Assembly: GCF_000348905.1 (NCBI RefSeq)
Contig: NZ_AOFT01000005.1
Coordinates: 124,001-188,000, forward strand
From: Bhargavaea cecembensis DSE10
Lineage (GTDB): Bacteria > Bacillota > Bacilli > Bacillales_A > Planococcaceae
DNA length: 64,000 nt
Direction: 5' to 3'
Below, piece after piece: positions 43,420 to 51,717 of this stretch. The notes under the pieces are model-generated. The model was not told the origin of the DNA and made no database searches. It saw only the letters and a list, made by a program, of their open reading frames with translations. Position numbers and translations under genes: made by a program. Positions within the stretch are counted from its first letter, which is position 1; each line of letters opens with the position of its first letter.

Positions 43420-44121
43420 TTGGACGGGATCAACGAGTACCTGATCACCATTTTGCGTTCGCTGTTCGCATTTTTTGCCCTTCTTCTCATCACCCGGATC
43501 ATGGGTAAAAAACAGATGAGCCAGCTGACATATTTTAATTACATCGCCGGTATCACCATCGGCTCGATCACAGCTGATTTGGCTGTAAGGCCCGTCGGCA
43601 ATGACGCCATTCACGATCTGCTCGCACTTATCGTATGGGGCGGTGCGGTCGTCCTTTTGGGAATTGCAGGGCTGAAGTCCAAGAAAACACGTCTGCTGGT
43701 CGACGGCGAACCCTCTATCCTCATCCGCAAAGGAATCGTCCAGGAAGATGTGCTCACACAACTCAGGCTGAATTTGGACGATCTGAGCATGTTGCTGCGG
43801 CGGGAAAAAGCATTTTCCATTTCAGGTGTGGAATATGCCATTCTCGAACCGACCGGCCAGCTGAGTGTCATGATGAAGCCCGGGCAGCTTCCCGTGACCA
43901 AGGAAGATCTGCAGATTCCCGGTAAGACCTACAGGAACCTTCCGACCACTGTTATCCTTGACGGCCAGATGGCCAGCCATGAGATGAACGAGCTCGGACT
44001 GTCGCCTGATTGGCTGATCGGCGAACTGAGAAAGCAAAAGATCACTGCTGTTTCCGAGGTTTTTTATGCCGAATATCTGCCGGACGGGACATTGTCTGTC
44101 CAAAAGAAAAGGGAGCGCTGA
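43420..44121 (+). CDS. DUF421/YetF-family membrane protein
   Basis: Three N-terminal helices within residues 8-85 (FAFFALLLITRIMGKKQMSQLTYFNYIAGITIGSI) are followed by a soluble DUF421 domain of about 140 residues. It contains the recurring motifs LLVDGEPSILIRKGIVQEDVL and RLNLDDLSMLLRREKAFSISGVEYAILEPTGQLSV. This is the YetF/YrbG/YcaP group, of which Bacillales carry several, some spore-associated and one linked to germination. Start is TTG at 43420 after GGGAGTGG. No partner gene is adjacent. Confidence 0.85.
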   Translation: MDGINEYLITILRSLFAFFALLLITRIMGKKQMSQLTYFNYIAGITIGSITADLAVRPVGNDAIHDLLALIVWGGAVVLLGIAGLKSKKTRLLVDGEPSILIRKGIVQEDVLTQLRLNLDDLSMLLRREKAFSISGVEYAILEPTGQLSVMMKPGQLPVTKEDLQIPGKTYRNLPTTVILDGQMASHEMNELGLSPDWLIGELRKQKITAVSEVFYAEYLPDGTLSVQKKRER

Positions 44122-44139
44122 TTGCGCCCCTTGCTTTTT

Positions 44140-44598
44140 TCAAGACTTGTCTTCCGTTCTTTTCTTTCCTTCTTCCGTATAGGCAAATGACCGGGTCATT
44201 TTCTTGATGTCCGACACTTTCCGGTACCTTAATGCAGACCAGTCATCATCAATGGCCACCTGGCGGACCGGTTCATATCCGAAATCGGCGGGAATCTGCG
44301 CGACCGTTTCCCTGCTGCAGTCAGACTGATAAGCTTTGGATGACTTTTTCGGATAGCAAAGCCAAAACAGCGCGTCATCACTGAGCAGACCGGAGGATTT
44401 TTCTACAGCATCCCGGATGGCCTGGTTGGTCGTACCGAAAATCTGGATAAACGCGTAGGAGTCTTCGGCAGGTTCCGTATCGACCCGAGCCCCGATCGCC
44501 TCCATCACTTCACTGTACGATTCCGGCGCCCCGAGGATGAGAACCGGCGCGCCGCCGTCTTTGTACTGCAGTTTCTTCAGGATCTTTTCCGCTTCCAC
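44140..44598 (-). CDS. DUF3052-like protein
   Basis: A soluble protein of 152 residues. The segment DALFWLCYPKKSSKAYQSDCSRETV, then AIDDDWSALRYRKV, follows the DUF3052 layout (LWVxWPKKxS..D..., VDxxWSxLKxV). The opening ILKKLQYKDGGAPVLILGAPESY also fits. Function is unknown. GTG start with GGAG about 8 nt upstream. It converges with the DUF421 gene, with only 18 bp between stops, and no good terminator is seen in that gap. Confidence 0.65.
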   Translation of the reverse strand: MEAEKILKKLQYKDGGAPVLILGAPESYSEVMEAIGARVDTEPAEDSYAFIQIFGTTNQAIRDAVEKSSGLLSDDALFWLCYPKKSSKAYQSDCSRETVAQIPADFGYEPVRQVAIDDDWSALRYRKVSDIKKMTRSFAYTEEGKKRTEDKS

Positions 44599-44681
44599 GA
44601 GATTGCTCCTTTACATGAGGAATTATTTCTTTTCCTTATCGTATCAGAACACCTTGCAATCAGCATCAGATTGCTGGCGGT

Positions 44682-44848
44682 TTCGTCATTCGTCTGGTGA
44701 GTTCGTCATTTAATTCAATGATTTCGTCATTCAAATCAATTGACCGGACGAATAATGAGAATATGATGCCGAATGCTGAAATGATGTTCATGAATGACGA
44801 AAATGGATCCGCAAACAGCGAAACCAGCCCCACAAGCAATTCGCACCG
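44682..44848. repeat. Two-sided 20-21 bp tandem array (locus 3 of 5)
   Basis: On the left, TTCGTCATT starts at 44682, 44702 and 44723. From about 44750 the inverse form runs the other way: AATGAGAAT, AATGCTGAAATG, AATGACGAAAATGG and AACAGCGAAACC follow at 21-bp steps. The plus frame reads NNENMMP, NAEMMFM, NDENGSA, NSETSPT, a 7-residue rhythm. So the array is inverted about its middle and could fold as one large hairpin. It lies between the NhaC terminator and the DUF3052-like gene start. Confidence 0.6.
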
Positions 44849-44862
44849 GACAAACAACCTAA

Positions 44863-44890
44863 AAAAGAAGCCCTCCGCAGGGCTTCTTTT
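44863..44890 (-). terminator. Terminator of nhaC
   Basis: AAAGAAGCCCT pairs with AGGGCTTCTTT around a 4-nt loop, followed by TTTAGG on the minus strand. Confidence 0.9.
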
Positions 44891-44896
44891 CCGAAT

Positions 44897-46366
44897 TTAG
44901 ACGTGCTGCAGTTCTGTCTTCACTTCTGCCGGTTCTTTCTGTCCGCCGGTTCCGCCGCCTCCATCATCAATTTTGGCAATCGTAAATCCGGTGAACGCGT
45001 AAATGATTGAAATGATCGGGCACAACAGGTTCAGCAGGGCATACGGGCCATATTCAACAACACCGACACCGAGTGTCCCTAGGATAAACACTCCGCATGT
45101 GTTCCATGGGATAAAGACCGATGTGAGCGTCCCTCCGTCTTCAAGCGCGCGTGAAAGGTTTTTCGAGGCAAGTCCCATCTTCCGGTAAGTGTTTGCGAAC
45201 ATCCGTGATGGCACGACGATCGAGATGTATTGTTCCGCACAGGACGCATTTGTGATAAAAGCTGCTCCGATCGTGGATGCGATTAGCGAACCCGTGTTGC
45301 GGATCAGTTTCAGCAGCTGGTTCATGATGGACCTGAGCATCCCGGAGTACTCCAGGATCCCGCCGAATGTCATCGCCACGATGGTCATACTGACCGTATA
45401 CATCATGGAGTCCAGGCCGCCGCCATTAAACAGGTCGTCGACTAGGGCATTCCCGGTTTCGATGGCGTAGCCTTCCTGCAAGGCGGTGAGAGCCGCCGTT
45501 ACAGTATCCCCCTGTACGATAACCTGTGAAAAGAAACCGAGAATCGCCCCGACGATGAGAGCCGGAACGGCCGGAACCTTCATCGCGACCATCCCGATGA
45601 CAATGACCGGGACAAGCAACAGCCATGGCGAGATCAGGAAACTTTCCTGCATGACGGAAGAAGTGTTCGCAATCTGATCGGCATCAATGGCTCCGCTTAC
45701 ATTCTGGCCCAGGAACGCATAGACTCCAAGCGCAATGACGAGTGCCGGAATGGTCGTCCACAGCATATGTTTGATGTGGTCGAACAGATCGGTATTTGTC
45801 AGCCCTGAAGCCAGGTTGGTCGTATCCGAGAGCGGGGATAGCTTATCGCCAAAGTAAGCACCCGAAATGACCGCTCCGGCAACCATCCCCGGTGATATTC
45901 CCATCGCCATCCCGATGCCCATGCCGGCCACGCCAATCGTTCCCATCGTTGACCAGGAGCTGCCGATCGACAAAGAGACGATGGCGCAGATCAGGCAGAT
46001 GGCAACCAGGAAATACGATGGATTGAGAAGCTTAAGGCCATAGAAGATCATGGAAGCGACGATTCCGCCGCCCATCCAAGAGCCGATGATCAATCCGACA
46101 AGGATAATGATGACGACCGCCGGAAGCGCCAGGCGAATCCCCTTGTACATCATTTCCTCAATATCCTGCCATTTAAATCCTGCCTTTAATGCGACTAGTC
46201 CTGCCGTCACCGTGCCGATGATCAACGGGATATGTGGACCCTGCTTAAGCTCCACCACTGTATAGAGCATAATCCCGATCATGACGATCAAAGGAAGCAG
46301 AGCCCAGAAAAGAGTAAACTCCCGTTGCCCGTTGCCGTGATTTCGCTTTTGATCGACAGACTTCAT
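44897..46366 (-). CDS. nhaC: Na+/H+ antiporter, NhaC family
   Basis: A 489-residue carrier with about 12 helices. The family core is clear: SIGSSWSTMGTIGVAGMGIGMAMGIS, AGAVISGAYFGDKLSPLSDTTNLASG and TNASCAEQYISIVVPSRMF, with DGGTLTSVFIPWNTCG near residue 410. Members exchange Na+ for H+ or, in the MleN branch, malate/Na+ for lactate/H+; the sequence alone does not decide. The Gly-rich cytoplasmic tail (DDGGGGTGG) is unusual but harmless. The about 250 bp upstream contain AT-rich promoter DNA and a partial cre-like TGTAAGCGCTGTAT. Confidence 0.9.
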   Translation of the reverse strand: MKSVDQKRNHGNGQREFTLFWALLPLIVMIGIMLYTVVELKQGPHIPLIIGTVTAGLVALKAGFKWQDIEEMMYKGIRLALPAVVIIILVGLIIGSWMGGGIVASMIFYGLKLLNPSYFLVAICLICAIVSLSIGSSWSTMGTIGVAGMGIGMAMGISPGMVAGAVISGAYFGDKLSPLSDTTNLASGLTNTDLFDHIKHMLWTTIPALVIALGVYAFLGQNVSGAIDADQIANTSSVMQESFLISPWLLLVPVIVIGMVAMKVPAVPALIVGAILGFFSQVIVQGDTVTAALTALQEGYAIETGNALVDDLFNGGGLDSMMYTVSMTIVAMTFGGILEYSGMLRSIMNQLLKLIRNTGSLIASTIGAAFITNASCAEQYISIVVPSRMFANTYRKMGLASKNLSRALEDGGTLTSVFIPWNTCGVFILGTLGVGVVEYGPYALLNLLCPIISIIYAFTGFTIAKIDDGGGGTGGQKEPAEVKTELQHV

Positions 46367-46618
46367 AATGCAGTTCCCCCTTAAAGCATAAATGTAAGCG
46401 CTGTATCGATAATAGTCTAAATATTTTTGCCGGTAAAGGCAAAATTAATATGGAATAGCCAGGATCTTTTGCATTCTTAGATTCTTGCCAAGGCTGATCC
46501 ATCTGCCGGAGCACGATAGGAATATGGTTGCCTTTCGCCTCTTTTCCGGGCCTTTGATGAAAATTTACCCTTTTGCATGTCTGGCGTTTCGTGTATAATA
46601 AGAGACGTCGTGATTCAT

Positions 46619-46692
46619 GTCCTGGTAGCTCAGCAGGATAGAGCAACAGCCTCCTAAGCTGTAGGTCGGGAGTTCGAATCTCCCCTGGGACG
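46619..46692 (+). tRNA. tRNA-Arg, anticodon CCT
   Basis: Acceptor GTCCTGG/CTGGGAC with discriminator G. D arm contains GCTCAGCAGGATAGAGC. Anticodon arm ACAGC-CTCCTAA-GCTGT gives CCT, reading AGG. T arm GGGAG-TTCGAAT-CTCCC. A TATAAT at 46594-46599 with a TTGCAT-like -35 lies upstream. No CCA is encoded. Confidence 0.95.
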
Positions 46693-46702
46693 CTAGAATA
46701 AA

Positions 46703-46752
46703 AAACCCCGTCGTAGTCTGCGTTAAGCCAAACGCTGACTACGACGGGTTTT
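46703..46752 (+). terminator. Terminator of tRNA-Arg
   Basis: A stem of about 20 bp (AAACCC-GTCGTAGTC-GCGTT with complement) followed by TTTTTGTTTTTG, 11 bases after the tRNA. Confidence 0.93.
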
Positions 46753-46854
46753 TGTTTTTGGCATCGTGTTTGCAGCGGCCCCGGACTGACGCCGTCATGA
46801 TGAACAGTATTTCTTATCCGAGGCCCCGCAGCGGAAAGCCGCAGGCTATCAAAA

Positions 46855-46898
46855 AAACTGCAGACAAAGGAGGAGTGCGTCCACTTTGTCCACAGTTT
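46855..46898 (-). terminator. Terminator of the Spo0E-like gene
   Basis: AAACTG and GACAAAG arms with their complements around a 14-nt loop, followed on the minus strand by TTTTTTTGAT. Sequence is close to the second hairpin at 30320-30355. The about 100 bp before it (46753-46854) hold nothing I recognise. Confidence 0.85.
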
Positions 46899-46942
46899 GA
46901 GTCGCCGATCCTTCTGTGGATCGGTTCCGTTTTATCCATGTC

Positions 46943-47116
46943 TCAGGAAAAATGCTGGTCGTATTTCTGGTACCGGTTCAGCAAGTCGTCCAGCATCTGG
47001 CTGCATTCGACGGTTTTCGGATGAGTCAGTCCATGTTGACGAGCTTTCCAGTACATTAGCATTCTCCTGCAGAAAATCCGGTTTTTCAAAATCTTCTTCG
47101 ACATATACATGTCCAT
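46943..47116 (-). CDS. Spo0E-like sporulation regulatory phosphatase
   Basis: A 57-residue product. The end reads ARQHGLTHPKTVECSQMLDD then LLNRYQKYDQHFS. GL-x-P-x-T-x-x-x-SQ-x-LD-x-LL-N-x-Y is the signature of Spo0E-family aspartyl-phosphate phosphatases, which dephosphorylate Spo0A~P and hold back sporulation. The SQxLD core, with its key Ser and Asp, is intact. ATG at 47116 follows GGAGGC by a good distance. It has its own terminator. A competing frame over the same DNA has no family match. It supports the view that the host sporulates. Confidence 0.82.
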   Translation of the reverse strand: MDMYMSKKILKNRIFCRRMLMYWKARQHGLTHPKTVECSQMLDDLLNRYQKYDQHFS

Positions 47117-47271
47117 TTTGCCTCCGCATTTGTATGATTATGATGGTTTAAAGCAGCCTGTTCATCATACAACGCGAATCTTGCAACGTTTGTCGAAAAA
47201 CAGCAGGTTTGTGAAATTCGTTAAATGTTCACATTTGCCTAGTCTAAACAACCAGGATTTTTCGAAAAAAC

Positions 47272-47307
47272 AAAGCCGAAACGGGTCATTTGACCTGTTT
47301 CGGCTTT
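47272..47307 (-). terminator. Terminator of the YhcN/YlaJ-like lipoprotein gene
   Basis: A 16-bp stem with one mismatch (AAAGCCGAAACGGGTC against GACCTGTTTCGGCTTT), followed by GTTTTTTCG on the minus strand. Confidence 0.92.
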
Positions 47308-47376
47308 ATTCCAATATTCAGGACCGGAACTAGAGGACACGGCAGCCGGCAAATTGACCCAAAACCCGGCATCCCA

Positions 47377-47934
47377 TCAGCTCGCTTCCGGGAAGGTTCT
47401 ATCGACCAAATCGTTAAATTCTTCAAAGAATCCTTCTACAGGATCTCCCTGTTCAATCCGGTTCCCATAATCCTCGAACTGCTTGGTAAAGTCCGGATCG
47501 GCCGATACGTAGACATTTTCCACGTCCGGCTTGGATGCCTTTACTTCATCACTGATCTTCGTCTTTAACTCATCGGTTTCTTCCGTGCCTTCAGCAAGAT
47601 TGACGGCGACATAGGCATTTCGATCAGTCATCAGAACAGTTGCACCTTCCACTCCTTCTACAGTGGATACGCGGTCCGCCGTTTTCTGATCGCGTTCAAG
47701 GTTGTTTGCGTCCCCTTCTCCGCTGTTGTTGCCGTTTTGTCCGCCGTTATTTTCGTTGTCATCCATCGCGCCGTTGTCCGGGTTGCTGCCGTTTTGATCA
47801 GAATTTGTGTCGGTGCCAATATCGTTCTCCTCGTGACCATTCGATGTCGACGACGGATCTTCATTATTTCCTCCGCAGGCAGCAAGACCGAGTACGAGTG
47901 TGAGGGAAGCAAATCCCAATAGAAACTTGTTCAT
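47377..47934 (-). CDS. Sporulation lipoprotein, YhcN/YlaJ family
   Basis: Lipoprotein signal peptide with lipobox LAAC (C20). A long low-complexity Asn/Asp/Gly linker (residues 22-78) leads to a folded C-terminal domain (VSTVEGVEGATVLMTDRNAYVAVNL, then TKISDEVKASKPDVENVYVSADPDF) of the YhcN/YlaJ type. These are spore-associated membrane lipoproteins, usually made under sigma-G. I see no clear sigma-G promoter but did not test this rigorously. The 206 bp upstream also hold the promoter for the divergent oxidase gene. Confidence 0.83.
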   Translation of the reverse strand: MNKFLLGFASLTLVLGLAACGGNNEDPSSTSNGHEENDIGTDTNSDQNGSNPDNGAMDDNENNGGQNGNNSGEGDANNLERDQKTADRVSTVEGVEGATVLMTDRNAYVAVNLAEGTEETDELKTKISDEVKASKPDVENVYVSADPDFTKQFEDYGNRIEQGDPVEGFFEEFNDLVDRTFPEAS

Positions 47935-48140
47935 GGTTTTCCTCCTTTCCTTTCTTCCTATGATGGCTTTTCCGCTTCGGATTATGTAACGGAATTGATT
48001 TACCGACCGATCTAAATAAAATGAAAACGTTTTAAAAAATTCAACCTTTTGAAATCGCCTTGAAAATCAAAAAAGTCCATGTATAATTTTCAGTATTATT
48101 CATCATTGGCACGCTGCAACAGGAAAAGGAGTGGAGTTAA

Positions 48141-49538
48141 TTGGCTGTACAATCAACTGGTCTTGTATTGGAAGAACTAAAAGAACTGCTCGGTGCGGAA
48201 CGGGCTACCTCAAACGAAACCGTCCGCGACCTTCATGGGAGAGATGAATCCTACCATGCCGTCCGGCCTGCGGACATTGTGGTATTTCCCAAAACAACAG
48301 AAGAGGTGAGTGCTGTCGTCAAGGCGGCCGCCAAGCACCGTATGCCGATTATTCCTTTCGGCCTCGGCTCGAGCCTTGAAGGGCATGTGATCCCTTATGA
48401 AGGCGGAATCACCATCGATTTTTCATTGATGAACAAGATCCTGGAAATCCGGGAAAACGATTTTCTCGTAAGGGTTCAGCCTGGCGTCACCAGGACCCAG
48501 CTGAACAAGGAGCTGAAAAAACGGGGCCTCTTCTTCTCCGTCGATCCGGGTGCCGATGCCACAATCGGCGGCATGGCGGCGACTAATGCCAGCGGTACGA
48601 CTACTGTAAAGTACGGGGTCATGCGGGACCAGGTACGCGACATCGAAGTCGTCCTTGCAGACGGATCCGTCATCCATACCGGGAGCCTTGCGGCCAAATC
48701 GGCATCGGGCCTGCACCTGAACGGCCTGTTTGTCGGTTCGGAGGGAACTCTCGGCTGCTTTACCGAACTGACCCTGCGCGTATACGGGATCCCAGAGCAG
48801 ATCGCTGCGGCGAGAGCCTCCTTCCCGACAATCGATGATGCCGTCACGGCGGTTGTCTCGATCCAGCAGGCCGGTGTTCCGATTTCGCGTGTTGAACTTG
48901 TCGATGAGCCGTCGATGCAGCAGGTCAACCGGCATGCCGGGACCGATTATCCGGTGAAGCCGACCCTTTTCCTCGAGTTCAGCGGCAACGAGGCGGGACT
49001 CCGCCAGGACATCGAGTTCACGGAAGAAATCGTAGCGGACCTCGGCTGCGACAACTTGGAGTTCGAGATGGACCAGGAAGGCATGAACCGGCTGTGGGAA
49101 GCACGGCACCACCTCGCCTATTCCTATATCCACAGCCATCCCGGACGTAAAATGATGGTGACCGACGTCTGTGTTCCGATTTCCGAACTTGCCGGTGCAG
49201 TGCACCATGCCCGTGAAACCGTGGACAACATGGGCCTGATCGGCGGCATTACCGGCCATGTGGGTGACGGCAACTTCCATATCATCCTCATGATCGACAT
49301 GGACAACCCGGAAGAGGTCCTCAAGTCTGAAGAGCTGAATGAAGCCATTGTCAGCTATGCACTCGACCGCAACGGCACCTGCACCGGTGAGCACGGAGTC
49401 GGCGTCGGCAAGCGGAAGTACCAGGCCCGTGAGCACGGTGCCGCTCTGGCAGTCATGGAAACGATCAAGCGGGCACTGGATCCGGAAAACCTGATGAATC
49501 CCGGAAAGCTGTTCAGCCCGCCCAAGGAGGATGCATAA
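48141..49538 (+). CDS. FAD-linked oxidase, glycolate/D-lactate dehydrogenase type
   Basis: The N-terminal FAD_binding_4 domain has PIIPFGLGSSLEGHV, DPGADATIGGMAATNASGT and GLFVGSEGTLGCFTELTLRV. The C-terminal FAD-oxidase_C domain has ITGHVGDGNFHIILMID, NGTCTGEHGVGVGKRKY and DPENLMNPGKLF. The single-chain 465-residue form fits bacterial GlcD and cytochrome-linked D-lactate dehydrogenases. No GlcE or GlcF gene is beside it. TTG start after AAAGGAGTGG. It is coupled to the YocS-type carrier 2 bp downstream, so that carrier probably moves its substrate or product. Confidence 0.88.
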   Translation: MAVQSTGLVLEELKELLGAERATSNETVRDLHGRDESYHAVRPADIVVFPKTTEEVSAVVKAAAKHRMPIIPFGLGSSLEGHVIPYEGGITIDFSLMNKILEIRENDFLVRVQPGVTRTQLNKELKKRGLFFSVDPGADATIGGMAATNASGTTTVKYGVMRDQVRDIEVVLADGSVIHTGSLAAKSASGLHLNGLFVGSEGTLGCFTELTLRVYGIPEQIAAARASFPTIDDAVTAVVSIQQAGVPISRVELVDEPSMQQVNRHAGTDYPVKPTLFLEFSGNEAGLRQDIEFTEEIVADLGCDNLEFEMDQEGMNRLWEARHHLAYSYIHSHPGRKMMVTDVCVPISELAGAVHHARETVDNMGLIGGITGHVGDGNFHIILMIDMDNPEEVLKSEELNEAIVSYALDRNGTCTGEHGVGVGKRKYQAREHGAALAVMETIKRALDPENLMNPGKLFSPPKEDA

Positions 49539-49540
49539 AA

Positions 49541-50509
49541 ATGAAAGTTCTTGAAACCATCAGCGGTTTCGCCGGACGCAACTTTGCTATATTCGTCATC
49601 GCTGCCGCCATCATCGCATTCCTGGTTCCGGACCTGTTCCTTCCGTTTGGCGCTTTTATCACCATCCTACTGGGAATCGTCATGTTCGGCATGGGCCTGA
49701 CTTTAAAGCCGGTTGACTTTAAGCTGGTCTTCACGAACCCGATCCCGGTCATTACCGGCGTGCTTCTCCAGTACACAGTCATGCCGCTTACCGCATTTGT
49801 CATAGCGACACTCCTGCAGCTGCCAGCGGAGCTCGCTGCAGGACTTGTCCTCCTCGGCTGCGTGCCGGGCGGGACGGCTTCCAACGTAATGGTCTACCTG
49901 GCAAGGGGGAACGTCGCTCTGTCTGTCGCGATGACCTCCATTTCAACACTTTTTGCTCCAATCGCCACACCGGCTATCCTGCTTCTTCTGGCAGGCCAAT
50001 GGCTCCCTGTTGACGCCAAATCAATGTTCATGTCAATTGTCCAGGTCATCATCATTCCGATTGCTCTCGGGTTGATCGTTCAGCGGTTTCTTCCGGGACT
50101 TGTCCAAAAAAGTGTCGCGGTCGTTCCGCTCATCTCGGTTATTGCCATTCTTATCATTGTAATGGCTGTTACGGCTGCCAATGCGGGTAATGTCGCATCC
50201 GCCGGATTCATTGTCTTCATCGCGGTATTCCTTCACAATAGTGCCGGACTGCTGTTCGGTTATCTGCTGGCCAGGGCATTTGGCCTGAAAGAAAACGACC
50301 GCCGTGCCATCTCGCTCGAAGTCGGCATGCAGAACTCCGGTCTGGGAGTCGCGCTTGCCACCGCACACTTCAGTCCGCTAGCTGCGCTCCCGAGTGTATG
50401 GGGTGCAATCTGGCACAACATTTCCGGACCGATACTGGCCACGATCTGGTCAAAAAAGGACGTGTCGGAAGCAGAGCCGACTGTTCCCGCAGATGCCGTT
50501 GCCAAGTAA
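49541..50509 (+). CDS. Bile-acid:sodium symporter family carrier (YocS/PanS-like)
   Basis: A 322-residue BASS-fold carrier. FGMGLTLKPVDFKLVF and LVLLGCVPGGTASNVMVYLARGNVALSVAMTSISTLFAPIATP carry the family motif and the crossing helices with the sodium sites; SLEVGMQNSGLGVALATAHF is the second repeat's counterpart. B. subtilis YocS (321 residues) is the nearest match I know. Relatives move ketopantoate or 2-keto acids. Sitting directly behind a 2-hydroxy-acid oxidase, a 2-keto or 2-hydroxy acid is a reasonable substrate guess. Confidence 0.88.
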   Translation: MKVLETISGFAGRNFAIFVIAAAIIAFLVPDLFLPFGAFITILLGIVMFGMGLTLKPVDFKLVFTNPIPVITGVLLQYTVMPLTAFVIATLLQLPAELAAGLVLLGCVPGGTASNVMVYLARGNVALSVAMTSISTLFAPIATPAILLLLAGQWLPVDAKSMFMSIVQVIIIPIALGLIVQRFLPGLVQKSVAVVPLISVIAILIIVMAVTAANAGNVASAGFIVFIAVFLHNSAGLLFGYLLARAFGLKENDRRAISLEVGMQNSGLGVALATAHFSPLAALPSVWGAIWHNISGPILATIWSKKDVSEAEPTVPADAVAK

Positions 50510-50520
50510 ATACGAACGAA

Positions 50521-50550
50521 GACCCGCTGCCACATAACAGGCAGCGGGTC
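50521..50550. terminator. Bidirectional terminator between convergent genes
   Basis: Perfect 11-bp stem GACCCGCTGCC with complement and an 8-nt loop, in the 47-bp gap between the YocS-type carrier and the LLM oxidoreductase. Confidence 0.85.
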
Positions 50551-50556
50551 TATTCG

Positions 50557-51579
50557 TTAATCCATCATTTCAGCAAGCAGTTCATAAGAACGGATCCGCT
50601 TATCGGTATCATAGGCGACGGTGTTGACGATGACTTCATCCGCCTGTGTCTCCTCAATCAGCCGGAGCAGCCCTTCCCGGACCTTGTCTTTCGTGCCGAA
50701 CAGTGTGGTCCGCGGGTCAAGCGTCTGCATGACATACTGCCGCTCATACGGAGTCCACAGCGCTTCGATATCCTCAACCGGAGGCTGCATTTTGCCCCGG
50801 CTGTTCCGGATAATGGAAAGGAACTGCTGCATATGTGTCGTGATCAGGTACTCCGCCTCTTCCTGCGTGTCGGCGATCAGGACATTGACGCCCGGCATGG
50901 CGTGCGGTTTTTTCATCTTCTCCGAAGGCTCAAAACCGTTCCGGTAAAGCTCGAGCGCTGCATCCATGTAACCCGGTGCAAAGTGGCTGGCGAACGAGAA
51001 CGGAAGGCCTTTTCTCGCGGCCAGCTGTGCGCTGAAACCGCTGGAGCCGAGAAGCCAGATCGGGATATCCTGCCCGTCACCAGGGAATGCACGTACAGGC
51101 ATGTCCTCGCCGCCCTCAAAGTAAGCTTCCAGTTCAGCCACATCCCTCGGGAACTCGTCCGCTCCGCCTTTTAGATTCCGGCGGAGCGCCCACATGGTCT
51201 GCTGGTCGGTTCCGGGTGCCCGGCCGAGTCCGAGGTCAATGCGCCCCGGATACATCGCATCGAGCGTACCGAACTGCTCGGCAATGATCAGGGGCGCGTG
51301 GTTCGGCAGCATCACCCCGCCGGAGCCGACCCGGATCTCTTTCGACTCGGAAGCAAGCCGGCCGATCAGCACGGCCGTCGCGGAGCTGGCAATGCCTTCA
51401 AAGTTATGGTGCTCGGCCAGCCAGTAGCGGTTGTAGCCCAGCTCATCCGCACGACGGATCAGCTTTGCGCTGTTTTCAATCGCATCCGCCGGCCTGTCTT
51501 CTTCCCGGACCTGGACCAAGTCAAGGACGGACAACGGGATTCCTTCAAATTTCTTTGCATTTTCTCGGATCAGATTCAT
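50557..51579 (-). CDS. LLM-class flavin-dependent oxidoreductase (luciferase-like)
   Basis: A single TIM-barrel monooxygenase of 340 residues. YWLAEHHNFEGIASSATAVLIGRLA, GSGGVMLPNHAPLIIAEQFGTLDAMYPGRIDLGLGRAPGTD and GSSGFSAQLAARKGLPFSFASHF are typical of the YceB/YwcH-like FMN group 1 subfamily. ATG at 51579 follows AGGAGTGATC. The substrate is unknown. An upstream extension of 15 codons lacks a ribosome site. The 138 bp between it and the spoVR stop are short and AT-rich. Confidence 0.88.
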   Translation of the reverse strand: MNLIRENAKKFEGIPLSVLDLVQVREEDRPADAIENSAKLIRRADELGYNRYWLAEHHNFEGIASSATAVLIGRLASESKEIRVGSGGVMLPNHAPLIIAEQFGTLDAMYPGRIDLGLGRAPGTDQQTMWALRRNLKGGADEFPRDVAELEAYFEGGEDMPVRAFPGDGQDIPIWLLGSSGFSAQLAARKGLPFSFASHFAPGYMDAALELYRNGFEPSEKMKKPHAMPGVNVLIADTQEEAEYLITTHMQQFLSIIRNSRGKMQPPVEDIEALWTPYERQYVMQTLDPRTTLFGTKDKVREGLLRLIEETQADEVIVNTVAYDTDKRIRSYELLAEMMD

Positions 51580-51717
51580 GGGGATCACTCCTTCTCTCCT
51601 TTTTATCTTACCGCCCTGCCCCACAGCGATGCCAAGAAACTGCCTGTCGTATAAATAATTACATTATGTAAACAATCCTCCTTCCAGTAACAGAAAGGAG
51701 GATCATGATATTCGTGA

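Noticed and set aside
46396..46415. cre site upstream of nhaC
   Set aside because: TGTAAGCGCTGTAT fits the left half of a cre only; the right half is wrong, so I left it as a remark.
46932..47129. Alternative 65-residue leftward frame
   Set aside because: It overlaps the Spo0E-like gene in another frame, has no family pattern, and its start lacks the GGAGG spacing.
48423..49436. Leftward frame of 337 codons
   Set aside because: Antisense to the GlcD-type oxidase, which has intact FAD motifs.
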